The position numbers and the translations under genes were made by a program. Below are positions 42,530 through 53,205 of a DNA stretch of 64,000 bases, piece after piece (the first letter of the stretch is position 1; each line of letters begins with the position of its first letter). Origin of the DNA: Chaetomium olivaceum (Eukaryota; Ascomycota; Sordariomycetes; Sordariales; Chaetomiaceae); the NCBI GenBank assembly GCA_039881045.1, contig JAYWVB010000012.1, positions 124,001-188,000 of the forward strand. The letters are read 5' to 3'. The notes beneath the pieces were generated by a model. It did not search any database and was not told where the DNA came from. It was given only the letters and a program-made list of their open reading frames with translations.

Positions 42530-43929
42530 ATGGCTTCTTCCGTCTCTGCCGTCTACCCGATCCCCCCACGGCCAAACAAACGAGACCAGGGACAATCGGT
42601 TCGGATCTCATCGTCACCTACCACTCCGACTTGGCCCAATGCGACATTCTCCCATCTGGCTCCCGATACACGAGTGCAGGAAACTTCAAGGCCGGGACCT
42701 TCCTATCATTCATCCACCCCGCTTTTATCCAGGAGCTGTACCCGCGCCTCCTGAGTACCGAAGACGAAGACAGCTCGGGACTTCCGGTGATACTCTCCAT
42801 GTTCAACACAGAAGCAGAAATAGCGACCCTGGAAGAGGATTGGGAAGGGAAATGGTTCAGCATCGTCACCCGACTTTTCCCAAACAAACTTACCTTCCAA
42901 GGCGTAGGTGTTAATGGATGGGAGACAGACGAAACCCAGTCCGTACAGGTGGCACTGGCACTGCCGCGCGATGACGGCTTGACTCCGTACGCGCTATTAT
43001 TTTGCACTGAAGCAGAACCTGGCTGCTAACGCTTCCAAGTGTCATCCCCAGCCAGCTCGGTGGTCCTGACGAGACAGCTCTCTGGCCAACCACTTCAGCA
43101 CATGTATCCTTTGCCGGCCCTGTCGACCTAGATACCTTCCACATCAAGGAGGGAGTCTGGCCTGAGCCGCTGATCAAGACTTCGGTGTTCGTCAAACTCG
43201 GGTCTTACTTGCAGCCGGAGAACGACCGCCCTCCTCGCAAAGGCATACACATATGCCACGTCCTTGTTGTCTTCCCCGTCGACAGCAACCCTGGAAGTCA
43301 CTGGCCGGATGGATGCGGACCGCCGCAAACCCCTTTCCTAAGGCTCGTGGATCGCATGCAGTGGCCGACTCCTGGGGGTCCTAGACCGCGACCTATCCGA
43401 GGGCCTCAGCCAGTCGATTCCAGCCTTCGAATCCTGGTAATTCTCCCGACAACTGGGAATTCATTCGGCAGAATTCCTTGTCTACCAACAATACACCCAC
43501 GTCAAAATCATCGAACCTTGTCGACAAGTCACCTACGACACCACGCCCAGCTGGCCCCGGAGGAGTCGCAAGCAGAAACCCATTCTCGTCACCAAACCGT
43601 GCCCCAAAGACCGCCGCAGCACGCGAAACGACCGAACTAGCAGCCAGCCCTGGAGCACCGGTGGATTCAATCACGGCCGACCCTGCCCCGGTGTTCACAG
43701 TTCCATCTTCAGGTATGTATCGCCGCCTTCCAGACCCACGGCTCACCTAACTGTTGATCTAGATGGCGATGGCTCGAACGATGGTTCGGACACAGAGGAA
43801 TTGTTGGACGCTCAACTCGCTTCGAGTAGCAGTACCTCAACAAAGAAGAGGAAGGAAGCAAGCTCTCCCGAACCGGTCAGAAGCAAGAGATCCACAGCAG
43901 GAAGGAAGAAGGCGCGGCTGTATGACTAA
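42530..43929 (+). pseudogene. unknown gene, several frameshifts, Ser/Lys-rich C-terminus
   Basis: ATG at 42530 opens MASSVSAVYPIP. A C6 run at 42562-42567 then needs one more C to enter TAKQTRPGTIGSDLIVTYHSDLAQC, followed by FIHPAFIQELYPRLLS and WFSIVTRLFPNKLTFQGVGVNGWE (to about 43018). A shift leads to WLLTLPSVIPSQLGGPDET ... TSVFVKLGSYLQPENDRPP (to about 43300), after which the frame is unclear. The 3' part reads TSKSSNLVDKSPTTPRPAG, a clean intron (GTATGT, CTAAC branch, TAG) at about 43714-43762, and a basic tail ending KKRKEASSPEPVRSKRSTAGRKKARLYD. I recognise no family. The Lys/Arg-rich end suggests a nuclear protein. Confidence 0.5.
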
Positions 43930-44077
43930 ACCCGACCTTGATTTGATCAAATAGACAATTGCCCTTGCCCTAATATCAATCGCACGAAGGAATTCTGATA
44001 CCGCTATGGGGGCTACCTGCACCAGCATGTTCCTCCAGGCTTCCTTTAGCGTGCCGCGCAGCGGCACGGTCCCTCTT

Positions 44078-46998
44078 GTCTCTCTAATTGTACGGGTTCG
44101 CCAACCTATTTGTACGGGGTCCGCACAGACCACCTGGATTCTGCCCGCCCACCCCCCCCCCACCCCCACATCTCTCCACCACCGGAAATGCCTGCCGTCG
44201 CTGCCCATCCTTCCGCTTGCCCACCATCCATCAACAGTATGAACTAATCTATCTGTTGCTATTGCATGTTGACAATATATATTTCCACCTTTGTTGCCGT
44301 ACCTCAGACACCAATTTTATCTACTCAACTTTCACCCGCTACCGCCAACCTGCTAGGATGGCTGATGACGGCAGTGGCAGCCCCCGCCCGCTGGATCTAC
44401 AACTCGAAGTGCCCCTCGAGTCGCCTCAGGTCCCTGGAGACGGTTTTGATTCCTTTGAAGAGCTCTTCGAGTATATCAACCAATGGGCGAAGCCCCGCGG
44501 CTATGCTATCATCATCCTCCGATCCAGCGACCGTCAAGACGAGAGACCTCGCCGATACGACCTCTGTTGCGACATTGGCGGCCCCCATTATGACTCTTCC
44601 TCTACAGGGCTTCGCAAGGCCAGTAGTAAAAGACGAGACTGCCCCTGGCTTGCGAAGGCAGTTCAGCGTAAGCTCCTCGGCAACCGATGGTATTTCGAGG
44701 TCCGTAGCGATCACCACAACCATGAGCCATCTCTTGACCCTTCAGCCCATACTACCCATCGCAAGAGGGCCTGGACTGAAGAGCAGAAGCAAGAGATCCG
44801 CCAGGTGTTCAAGACAACGACTTCTGGATCCCGAGATGTTGCTTCGTTTATGCGCGAAAAGTACCCTAGCCAGGTATATCCCTCTTCTTCGTTACGATGA
44901 TTTTACCAATGCTAACTATGCTATACCTCTAGATTTGGATACGACGAGATATCGAGAACGAGATGAGCAAAGCGAAGGCTGAGGCCCTTAATGGCTATAC
45001 CCCTACACAAGCCCTCCTTAAGTACTTCGCCGACACTGGGATCAAGCACCGTGTTCGCCAACTTCAAGGTCATGTTATTGCTCTCATTTGGACGTACCCC
45101 TTTTGTGAGGAGATGTGGCAGCGATTCCCGGATATCATCTCTATCGACAACACTTACAAAACCAACCGTTTCAAGATGCCCTTCCTCAACGTTACTGGCA
45201 TTACGAATATCCATACGACTTTCAATGTTGCCTTTGGGGTAGTCAACAAGGAGGATGAGGACGCATACCAGTGGCTTATCCAGATGCTGGATGAGCTCCG
45301 CGAGGATGCTGGTGCCTGCCGACCTTCTGTTACCATTACCGACTTCGAACGAGCCCTCAAGAACGCTCTGAGCAACGTCTAGGAGAACGTGGACCAACAG
45401 GTCTGTCTCTGGCACGTGTTAAAGAACTGTCAGACTGAGGTTAAACTCAGGTGGCAGTGGGCCGACAACCAGCGGCCCCAACAACAGCAGGGGGCACGAG
45501 GAGCATATGAAGAGGAGGACCACGTGGATCCTACCTTCAGAGATCTCATCGCCCATGCAATCAACGAGGCCCCTATTACCAACAGTAGTAGGGTTCCTCT
45601 CTCTGATATACCGAATAACCCAAGCGGCTTTATGTCTCTTTGGAAGGCTTGTATCTATGCCCCTACTGTCAACGAGCTTGAGATAGCGTGGGAGGAGCTG
45701 ATCCGCCGCTTCGCTGAAGAACAAGAGCCGGCAGTGTCGTATATCCTTAATACCTACTTCGCGTGGCGGAAGCACTTTTGCGTCTGCTATACAAGTCAAA
45801 ATAGGAACTTCGGCATCCGCGTCACCTCACGTACCGAGTCAAGCCACAAAGAGATCAAGTCTTACCTTCTCAACTCTACCGCTGAGCTCAGATTCCTCGC
45901 TACTCGTATCGAGCAACTTGTTAAGGACCAGCAGGCGCGATACACCGCCACCGAGGCAGAGCAGGCTACACGCCAGCTTCAGCAATATCGAGGGAAGAGA
46001 TGGCTTGGGGATCTACGGTTCAAGATTAGCCGGAAGGCCCTAGCTCTCGTGAGCCAACAACACCAACTCTGCTACCGTCGCGTTGAGGCTTTCTCCAAGC
46101 TTACAGAGGCACAACGACGTGCCTTGCCACCTGACGAAAACGCCTGTACGGGGTTGTTCCGACGCCAGTTTGGTCTGCCCTGTTCCCACGAGATTGAGGA
46201 GAAGCTCCGTGCCAACGAAGAGCTTACAGTCCAAGATACCCATAAGCATTGGAGGCTCGGCAAGAACCTCGCCTCTGGGGACCTCTATCTCCCTATCCAG
46301 GAGCCCCTGGCGGTTGTGACACGTCGTGGAAGACCAGTTATTGGACCTGAGCAGATCCCTATTGCTGCTATCCCACATGGAGATAACTATCGTCGACAAG
46401 CCGCTACGAGCCGCCAACGTGATCCTTCTCAGTGGGAGCTTATGGAGTTAGAAGTGTCGACTCCAACGCCGGCACGAGGACGTGGGCGGGGCTCGCAGAC
46501 TTCGGGGACTACTGGAAGACTAAGAAGAGGCCGTGGCAATGGAAGAGGCCGGGGACGGGGACAAGGTCGTAGACCTGGAAGAGGCCGGGGACAGGGACAA
46601 GGTCGTAGACGGGGAAGAGGCTGTGAACAGGGACGAGGTACGCAAAATGGAGGAGAGGAGACTGAAAGAGACTCAAGTCTAGCGTCTAGTATAGCTATAC
46701 AGCTCGGAACACCAGCGTCGGACACCTCTATGGCTGGTTGATAAATAGTAATGGATGTCTGTCTAGAAGCTATATGCTATAAGCTACAATTTTATTAACG
46801 TCCGGCGGGTTAACTGAATGGGTAACAGTCTGACTAGTTATATATAGATGTCTTTGTCTTTTTCCTGAAAAAGGGGCAAGAACCCTATATATGTACTGTA
46901 CTATCGATACAGATCAAAAATGGGGCTGCCTATTTCCGGAAGGCGGTGAGTGCGGACCCCGTACAAATAGGTTGGCGAACCCGTACAATTAGAGAGAC
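44078..46998 (+). mobile_element. Mutator-like element (MULE) with perfect 49-bp TIRs
   Basis: The ends 44078-44126 and 46950-46998 are perfect inverted copies over 49 bp (GTCTCTCTAATTGTACGGG ... GGGGTCCGCAC). The element of 2921 bp encloses one MULE transposase gene. I see no 8-11 bp target duplication outside the repeats, so the exact border may differ by a few bases or the flanks have changed. Confidence 0.9.
44358..46741 (+). pseudogene. MULE transposase, one in-frame stop
   Basis: Exon 1 44358-44873, intron of 59 bp (GTATAT, branch GCTAAC, acceptor CTCTAG), exon 2 44933-46741. The N-terminus is a FAR1/WRKY-type DNA-binding part (DLCCDIGG, SKRRDCPWLAKA, WYFEVRSDHHNHEP). The DDE residues are all present: Asp in DIISIDNTYKTNRFKMP (45146), Asp in VTITDFERALKNAL (45341) and Glu in TSRTESSHKEIKSYL (45836). 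A SWIM-like CTGLFRRQFGLPCSHEI and an Arg/Gly-rich tail follow. The only visible defect is TAG at 45380-45382 between ALSNV and ENVDQQVCLWH; CAG to TAG would be enough. Without it the product is about 774 aa. Confidence 0.88.
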
Positions 46999-47270
46999 TC
47001 ATTTTCTTTGCGTTGGAAGGTGACGCTGACCATATTAGGGCGTTTTACTACAACCAACCCGTCCAGGGACATTTCAAGCGTTTTGCGGATGACATTGATA
47101 GCTTCCTTGTAGCCTGCTTCATGGCAGCTTGCTATAGCGGTGGCATGGTGGCGTCTTTGTGCGGCGCGGTTGGCAGGTGTATTGATAGCATTGAGGGCTG
47201 GCTGAAGAACGCCATGCCGCGGGCTAACGAACTTCAGGCTGAACAGAATGTTGCCAAGGAGCGGGCCTAG
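46999..47270 (+). pseudogene. orphan ORF tail beside the MULE right end
   Basis: Directly from the MULE border an open frame reads IFFALEGDADHIRAFYYNQPVQGHFKRFADDIDSFLVACFMAACYSGG and stops after QAEQNVAKERA at 47270. It has no start codon of its own before the transposon and a coding-like composition. It may be the 3' part of a gene split by the MULE, with the 5' part left of 44078. No family is recognised. Confidence 0.35.
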
Positions 47271-47933
47271 AGGCCCATAGAGACTGGAGGCAAATATAGT
47301 CGGGCAGGACTCATATAATTTAAAGATTAGCTCATGAACCTACCTACCTACCTCGGAATACCGTAGTAAATATTTGCTCCTGGACTTATACTTCGCTTCG
47401 TCAGATCCCTACCTACGTACCTAAGTAATTGACGAATCCATTCAACTTTATCGCCCGCTTTCTTATTTTGACTACATACCTTACGTATGTGACGCGGCTA
47501 CTGGTGTCTGAACACTTGTTATTGGCTCCCGGGCTATAATCGTACCTAGGTACATGCCTGGTACTTCTGGTAAAGTATGTACCTGGCATGTACGGGCTTC
47601 ATGAGACCAGGATCCATTTTAGGATATGTATTAGTAGATTGCATGATAGTTGCCCTTTCGGGTTAGGCCCGCCGGGCGGAATAAATTGTGTGTGTGTGTG
47701 TGTGTGTACCTGGGCCACCTGGATTCAGAACTTTTGAGCGGTTGTTAGTAGTCACTTGATTCAACAGCTTATTGGCGTTGAACAATCTGGTTCCGCAGTG
47801 TCGTCATCCAATGCCGTATGTGCTGCCGAAACGGCGATTGTCTATAAATACCAACTGCTTTCACTCTCCCAACCAGGTCAAGCCATGATTCAGACCAAGT
47901 GAACCGCACTGCAACTAACCTGTGAAACGAAGT
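47271..47933. other. intergenic with ACCTAGGT palindromes and LINE tail
   Basis: Contains CCTACCTACCTACC near 47340, CGTACCTAGGTACATG at 47541-47556 and the LINE tail at 47648. No gene is seen. Confidence 0.5.
47648..47705 (+). mobile_element. 3' tail of a second LINE copy, with (TG)n end
   Basis: AGTTGCCCTTTCGGGTTAGG, then CCCGCCGGGCGGAATAAATT, then (TG)n at 47687-47705. This is almost identical to the end of the LINE at 6 kb (minus strand) and in the opposite orientation to it. Only the last 60 bp or so are recognisable, as expected for extreme 5' truncation. Confidence 0.8.
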
Positions 47934-49408
47934 ATGACCATGATTCCGCCGTGCCGAAATATGTTCCAATCATCTGAAAGATACGGGCAGACACGATACG
48001 ATAATCTCCATGGAGCAGAGGCAACACGTTGGGAAACCAGAGATTGCCCTAATGGGGGGCCGGTTCCTGGGAGTGTCCACTCCGTTCCTCCCAGCTTAAT
48101 TCGAGGGTGGAATGGAGAAAGACATTATGGGATATATCCTGTATACCCTCCTTCCACCGTGGAACACCACCAACAACGCGCTCAGAGCTCTTCCGCTGAT
48201 TTTGCTCCACATCCTTCTGAAGGTCCCTGGGCTTTCCCGGAAAGCCACTGGGTCCCCGAATGGATGTGTTCCACGCCGTTTCCTCCCGTACAAACCGCAA
48301 CCCCAGGGAATCGGGACCAAACCATCAGTCACCCTTACCGTAGTCCACTCGGCAGTAGCCGTCGCCAAGATAATACGCCAACACCGAGTCCTTCGCCAAC
48401 CGACCTGTCCCTCAAACTGGCTACCGACGTGTTTGACCCACCATTCCTCTACGACGAAGCCATCGCCGAGATCCGAGCCCTGCTAAAGATATCCAGCCTC
48501 CTACCCCACGAGCGCTGGCACCAAGTCGCCCGGATCCTCACGCGGGGCACCCACGCCCTCACCTTCTCCCGCCTGATGCTTCTCCGCGACTGGCCTGTGC
48601 TCCACACCGCCTGGACGCAGTTCCAACAAGACGTACTCGAACACCACATGCCCACCACAACCGCCACAACACGCCAGCGCCAGCGGTGGCGCGTCACCCC
48701 TGCTCCCTCCCGCCTCCGCACCGCCGCTCGCAACACCTGGCGCTTCCTCTCCGGCAAAGAAACCTGTGACACTTCATCACCATCCGACCTAGGCCTGCCC
48801 AACGCCCGGCTGCTGCCCAACCTGCTGCTGCCAGCTCTGCATCCCCAACAACCGTCTCATACCGCTACCGCCAACCCCGTCGACGCGGCAACCCTCGCCC
48901 GGTGGACTGGGACCAACAGCCTTAACACTGATCCCACCACCAACGCCAACGCCAACCACATCCCGACCCCCGCCACTGGCGCCGCAGAACGGGCCCACAG
49001 CAGCAACAGCAGCAGCAGGCGCGGGAGTGCACGGTAGAGGACTACTACGCGCGGTTTGTACTGGTGTGTCTGAGCGGGCTGTACAGCTCGCCCTTGTCGC
49101 CATCGATGGGTGGGGATGGGGATGAGGAGAAGGAGGCAGAGGTGTGGCGGGAGAGGTTGGGGTGGTTACGCGGGGAAGGTGGTGAGCAACTTGAAGGTGG
49201 GAGGGAGAGGGTGGTGGTTGGCGGGGTGAGGGAGCAGGTGTGGATTTTGTTTCACATGTTGTATTTTCTGCATTGTGCGTTTAGGGGGGAGGTGTTGGAG
49301 GAGGAGGGGGGTGGTTTAGGAGAGTGTTTGGGGGGTTGTTTTGTTGGGGGGTTGGAGGGGGGAATTGGTGGGTGGAGCTGGGTGTGGGCTTGGGGTTCAA
49401 GTTGTTAA
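47934..49408 (+). pseudogene. unknown protein gene, probable frameshift near 49.0 kb
   Basis: From the ATG at 47934 a frame of 367 aa runs to 49037: a Pro-rich first half, then FLYDEAIAEIRALLKISSLLPHERWHQVARILTRGTHAL and WPVLHTAWTQFQQDVLEHHM, which look helical and conserved in style. Shortly before the stop, another frame carries a poly-Gln run and ARECTVEDYYARFVLVCLSGLYSSP ... VREQVWILFHMLYFLHCAFRGEV to 49408. The two parts probably belong together, separated by one or two indels in a GC-rich repeat. Function unknown. Confidence 0.45.
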
Positions 49409-49843
49409 GGGGCTCCGGGGATAAGGAGAACAGAAGAGTTGGCACCGTTAGATTGATGCATCATTACCTACCTAGATACCCATATGCGAATTGCCTAGTT
49501 CTATTAACATCACCACTAACTAACTGCAAAAGAAGCGAAAACCGGTGTCTAAAGTTTGGTAATATCAATCTGGTCAAACTTAAGGTAAACTTGAAAATAG
49601 GTAATGAGCGTGTGGCGCAACATCAAATAAGTATCCCGTCGTAAACCCCAACAAAACATAATCCAAACATCCCGTTTGCTCCGCCCTCGCTCAAGTTGCG
49701 AAAAACCGAGGCCGCTAAACTCTTATCGTGTGTAAACGTTACCGCAACTTGCGGGAAACTCATACGCAACTAAATCAACAACATGGCTTGCCATCGCTAC
49801 CCATCTCGCTAATTCACTATCAAAACTCGGAAATGTTCTAAGT
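49409..49843. other. convergent intergenic region
   Basis: Presumed 3' UTRs of the two flanking genes; nothing else recognised. Confidence 0.45.
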
Positions 49844-51573
49844 TTAGAGGAGCTCGCGGCTACCATCCTCGTAAATCTTAATGGTGGGAGTCTGTACACA
49901 CAATTAGTAAGGTTTCTTTCTAAACAGGCAACAGTAAAACATACAGTATCCATGCCGTGCATCTCGGAGAAACGACAGTCGTCACCAAAGTAGCACGACC
50001 CGGCGTTTGAGCAATGATGGCCGAGGTTGCACGTAACCTCGCGGCAATGATGTCCAGAGCCGCAGACTAGGTTGCGAGTCTTATGGCGCAAGGCAAGCAG
50101 CTGGGCAGGCGTCAAACGCTCTCCGTGGTAGAAATTGCAGTTGGTGTTTTTGCAGTTGTTGGCCAAATGGTACCGGTTGCAAAGATTCATGCCGCTCATC
50201 TGCCTCCGCTCCTCGAGCGCCTTGACTGCATTAATGTCGGGCTTCCCTAAGGGGACATCCACGCGCTCGTTATTGCCGTTGAGCATATAAAAGGGGCGAG
50301 TCGATGCTGGCTTCTTCTGGCTCGCAATGTTGATAGTCAAGGGGGCGGTGCTTCGTCCAACCGTAGCATAGCTGTTGGACTGAGCCTCGGCAGGCTTGCT
50401 CACGGCAACCGGGGCCGGCGCAGGCTTAGGGGATACGGTGGCCGCCGGGCTGGGCAAGCTGTTCATGCCGTTTCCGATAGGGCTGAAGAGCGGCGGTGGT
50501 GAAGACCTGGGCCCCGAGTATGCCGGAGATACCATAGGGGCGGCGGAGAACGCCGGGAGGCCAGTCGGCTTGGATGGGATGGGCTCCGAGCGGAAGACCG
50601 AAGGGAACGCAACGCGCTTGAAGGTGAACTTCCTGAAATCGGCGGCAGGGGGCGTCGTTTCCAAGAGGCAAATCTTGTGGTTGCCGCGGAAAGACTCGAG
50701 GAATGTAGCGTAACCGTTATCGTGACAGCCGGCCAAGATGAGGCACTTGCACTGAATGTTCTTCTCCATGAGTTCAAAGAGCTTACGCACTTTATGGTCG
50801 GCCTGTTCCTTGCCATAGCCAACGTCGGTGAAGGTGAATAGAGGCTGGGCGCGGGCGAATCCGCGGGCAAACTTGGTCAAGGCTGCATAGTCGGTAACGG
50901 GGAGGGTACCGGAAGCATGAAGAGCCCGGGAGAGCCCCTCAACACTAAGGACGACGTGCACAAAAATGCTGTCGATGTTGGAGAGTTGAGGGTTTTCGTG
51001 GAAGTAAGCTTTAAGTTGTTGGTGCAGCTCATGAGCAGCTTGTCCGCCGCCCTCCTCCCCTCGGGCAATAAGATCCTCCCGAAAGACGGCCCCATCTCCA
51101 TCCACAACGACAAAGGCAAAGGGGGAGGCTTCCTGAACGGTGTTACTAATATGATGGGGAACAGGAGGGTGAGATCCGGCCGTGCGAGCTGCACTACAGG
51201 GTCCCACAGGCATCTCAACCCTGGGGGGTTGGTTGGGACGCGAGGAAGGGGGGGGGGGTTCCGGGATGGAACGGGCCATGGATCCTGGGGCGGCGGGCAA
51301 GGACTTGTGGAGACTTACGACAGCAACCTTGAGACCGTTCAATTCTCTCTCAGACATACGCTGTTCTTTTTCCCAAATCACGGCGTTGCGCTTCTCGCGG
51401 TCGCACTCGTCACATTTCTCGCGATAGCGGCGAAGCAGATCCGTGTAGCTCATGTGGAGGTTTTGCTCGATCCCATGCCTGTCTCGAACAGAGTTTTCCC
51501 ACGACTGTAAAGCAGCGAGGTAGGGCTGGGTAGGATCCCTCTCAACAACCTCTGGTCCCTCGTATCGGCTCAT
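49844..51573 (-). CDS. CCCH zinc-finger protein with N-terminal NYN/PIN-like domain
   Basis: Exon 1 51573-49945, intron with donor GTATGT, branch ACTAAT and acceptor ACAG, exon 2 49891-49844; 558 aa. The start has a coiled coil (DLLRRYREKCDECDREKRNAVIWEKEQ). Residues of about 150-310 form a nuclease-like fold module (FAFVVVDGDGAVF, LTKFARGFARAQPLFTFTDVGYGK, CLILAGCHDNGYATFLE). A Pro/Ser linker follows, then CCCH-type clusters (LCNRYHLANNCKNTNCNFYHGE, CGSGHHCREVTC, CYFGDDCRFSEMH). After splicing the C-terminus is GMDTTPTIKIYEDGSRELL. The domain order matches a conserved fungal family annotated as CCCH zinc-finger DNA-binding proteins. An RNA-binding role is likely from the fingers. Confidence 0.8.
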
Positions 51574-52597
51574 GATGGCGGTTTAAATGTTTTAAGCACT
51601 GGCGACAGACAGGTGTCGATGTTCAAGCGATGAGAGGGTGGTTGCCGGGATGGATGAGGAGACAAGCCGAATTAGGGTTAAGGCGGGTTGGGCTCTGCGG
51701 CAGAGCCTGAGTGAGTGGGCTCCAAGAATGGCAGGCGCCGGAGGGAAGGATTGCGGCTTTGAGACCGCCTTTTGTCGCCGACACAAACGAGTTGAAGAGC
51801 AACGACCAGCAAAAAATGAGGCAACCGTGGGTTCCTCAAGCGCTTTAAGAAAGGATCAGAACGAAGAGGGGTGTGCACGATGCTGCTGCCTTTCGCTGCG
51901 GGAAGAAGGTGCAAAGCTCAAACGCTGGCCCGTCGATTTTCTCCCCTTTCACGTGATCAGAGAGCGTTTGCCTTTTCCTTTTGCCTTGCTGTCTCAAGGG
52001 GTTAGGGTTGCTTCTCATACTGATCTGCATTAAGATTCCAAGCAAGCAAGCGCCTTGCCGCAGCGCCGCCCATTGCCGCGCCACCACCGAGCGCAGCTCC
52101 GCCGTTCGACCCGCTTCCACAGCGTGCCACCAAAGTGCCACCCAGGTGCAGCCCGAGTGCCATAGTGCCGCCAACACGCGAGGCGGCACCAAGATATCGA
52201 GCCATGGACGCGGTAACTGCTAGTTAACTTGCCCTGTTTTTATACAGAAATACATGAATTCACACTTGTCTATGTCGGTTAAGAGAACCACCCAGCCTCA
52301 AGTTCTGCCGTCGACCCGTTACATGTATGTACCAACTATAGCCTATAACCAGCACGAACGAAGCGCGCGCATATTGCCTACAAGCGGTTTAACGATGCAA
52401 CCAACTCAAGCAACGTTTCAAGTTCAAGCCGCTGGCCCGGGTTAGTAGTCCTCACCCGCCCTCAAACTGAGCTTCCTCTCTAGCTTGCAGCCGCTGCTTC
52501 CACCGTGCACAACTCAACCTTCACGGATTCACTTGCACGCCTCCCACCGCAGCGCCCGGCCAGCGGTATCTGACCCAAACAAACCAGAACCGTAGCC
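51574..52597. other. divergent promoter region
   Basis: About 1 kb between the CCCH gene and the small secreted protein gene. The 51.6-52.2 kb part is GC-rich with short ORFs that I regard as chance. Confidence 0.4.
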
Positions 52598-53205
52598 ATG
52601 CATCAACACTGTCCCCTTCTCAGCCTCGGGCTCCTTGGGTCAGTCGCGTTGGCCCGCCCGCTAATTGGTGCCGAAGGCACTCTCGCGGCCGACACAGACT
52701 CACAGTACGGGTACTGGGACCTGTTCTTTGCCCGCGGCAACGCAGCCTCGGGGTACCGCTGGGAGGACCTGTCTGCCACGTACTCGGGCGCCCCTGATGT
52801 TGTCGTCACGTGCAAGCGGCTCTACGATCCGAATTCAGACGAGACGACTAAGAGTTGTGATGACCCGGGGTTTTGGTACGAGGTGGATGCGGAGTGGCCT
52901 GAGAATGGTAAGTGGCTGAATCACTGGGATCATGGATGACTGTTGGTGATGTGGAACGGTTCTCAACTGGCGGGCCGGCGGCTAGGGTAATTTTGTATTG
53001 ATTGTTGATGTGTCGTGTAGTGGTAACTGTGCGCCAGACCGTACAACTTGAGGTTGAAGGGGCGGGCATGCCGGTTACTATCACAGGACAGACCCAGTTG
53101 GAGTTGGAGTGTGGAAAAGGAGCAGCCGGAAGGGCTTGCGAAGCGTCCGCGCGGGTGGAGGCAACAGTTGACAATGAGATCGATGCCGCCATCGGGCGAG
53201 TGTAA
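52598..53205 (+). CDS. small secreted cysteine-containing protein (Alt a 1-like?)
   Basis: Exons 52598-52907 and 53021-53205 (donor GTAAGT, acceptor GTGTAG) give 164 aa. MHQHCPLLSLGLLGSVALA is a likely signal peptide. The mature part has YGYWDLFFARGNAASGYRWEDLSATY, VVVTCKRLYDP, TTKSCDDPGFWYEVD and LELECGKGAAGRACEAS. The four mature cysteines could form two disulfides. The pattern resembles fungal AA1-like (Alt a 1) secreted beta-barrel proteins, but the similarity is from memory and weak. It is probably secreted and perhaps an effector-like or cell-wall protein. Confidence 0.7.

Noticed and set aside
44050..44068. Short palindrome GTGCCGC-GCA-GCGGCAC left of the MULE as a terminator or attachment site
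   Set aside because: A single 7-bp stem in a eukaryotic context with no partner copy at the other MULE flank.
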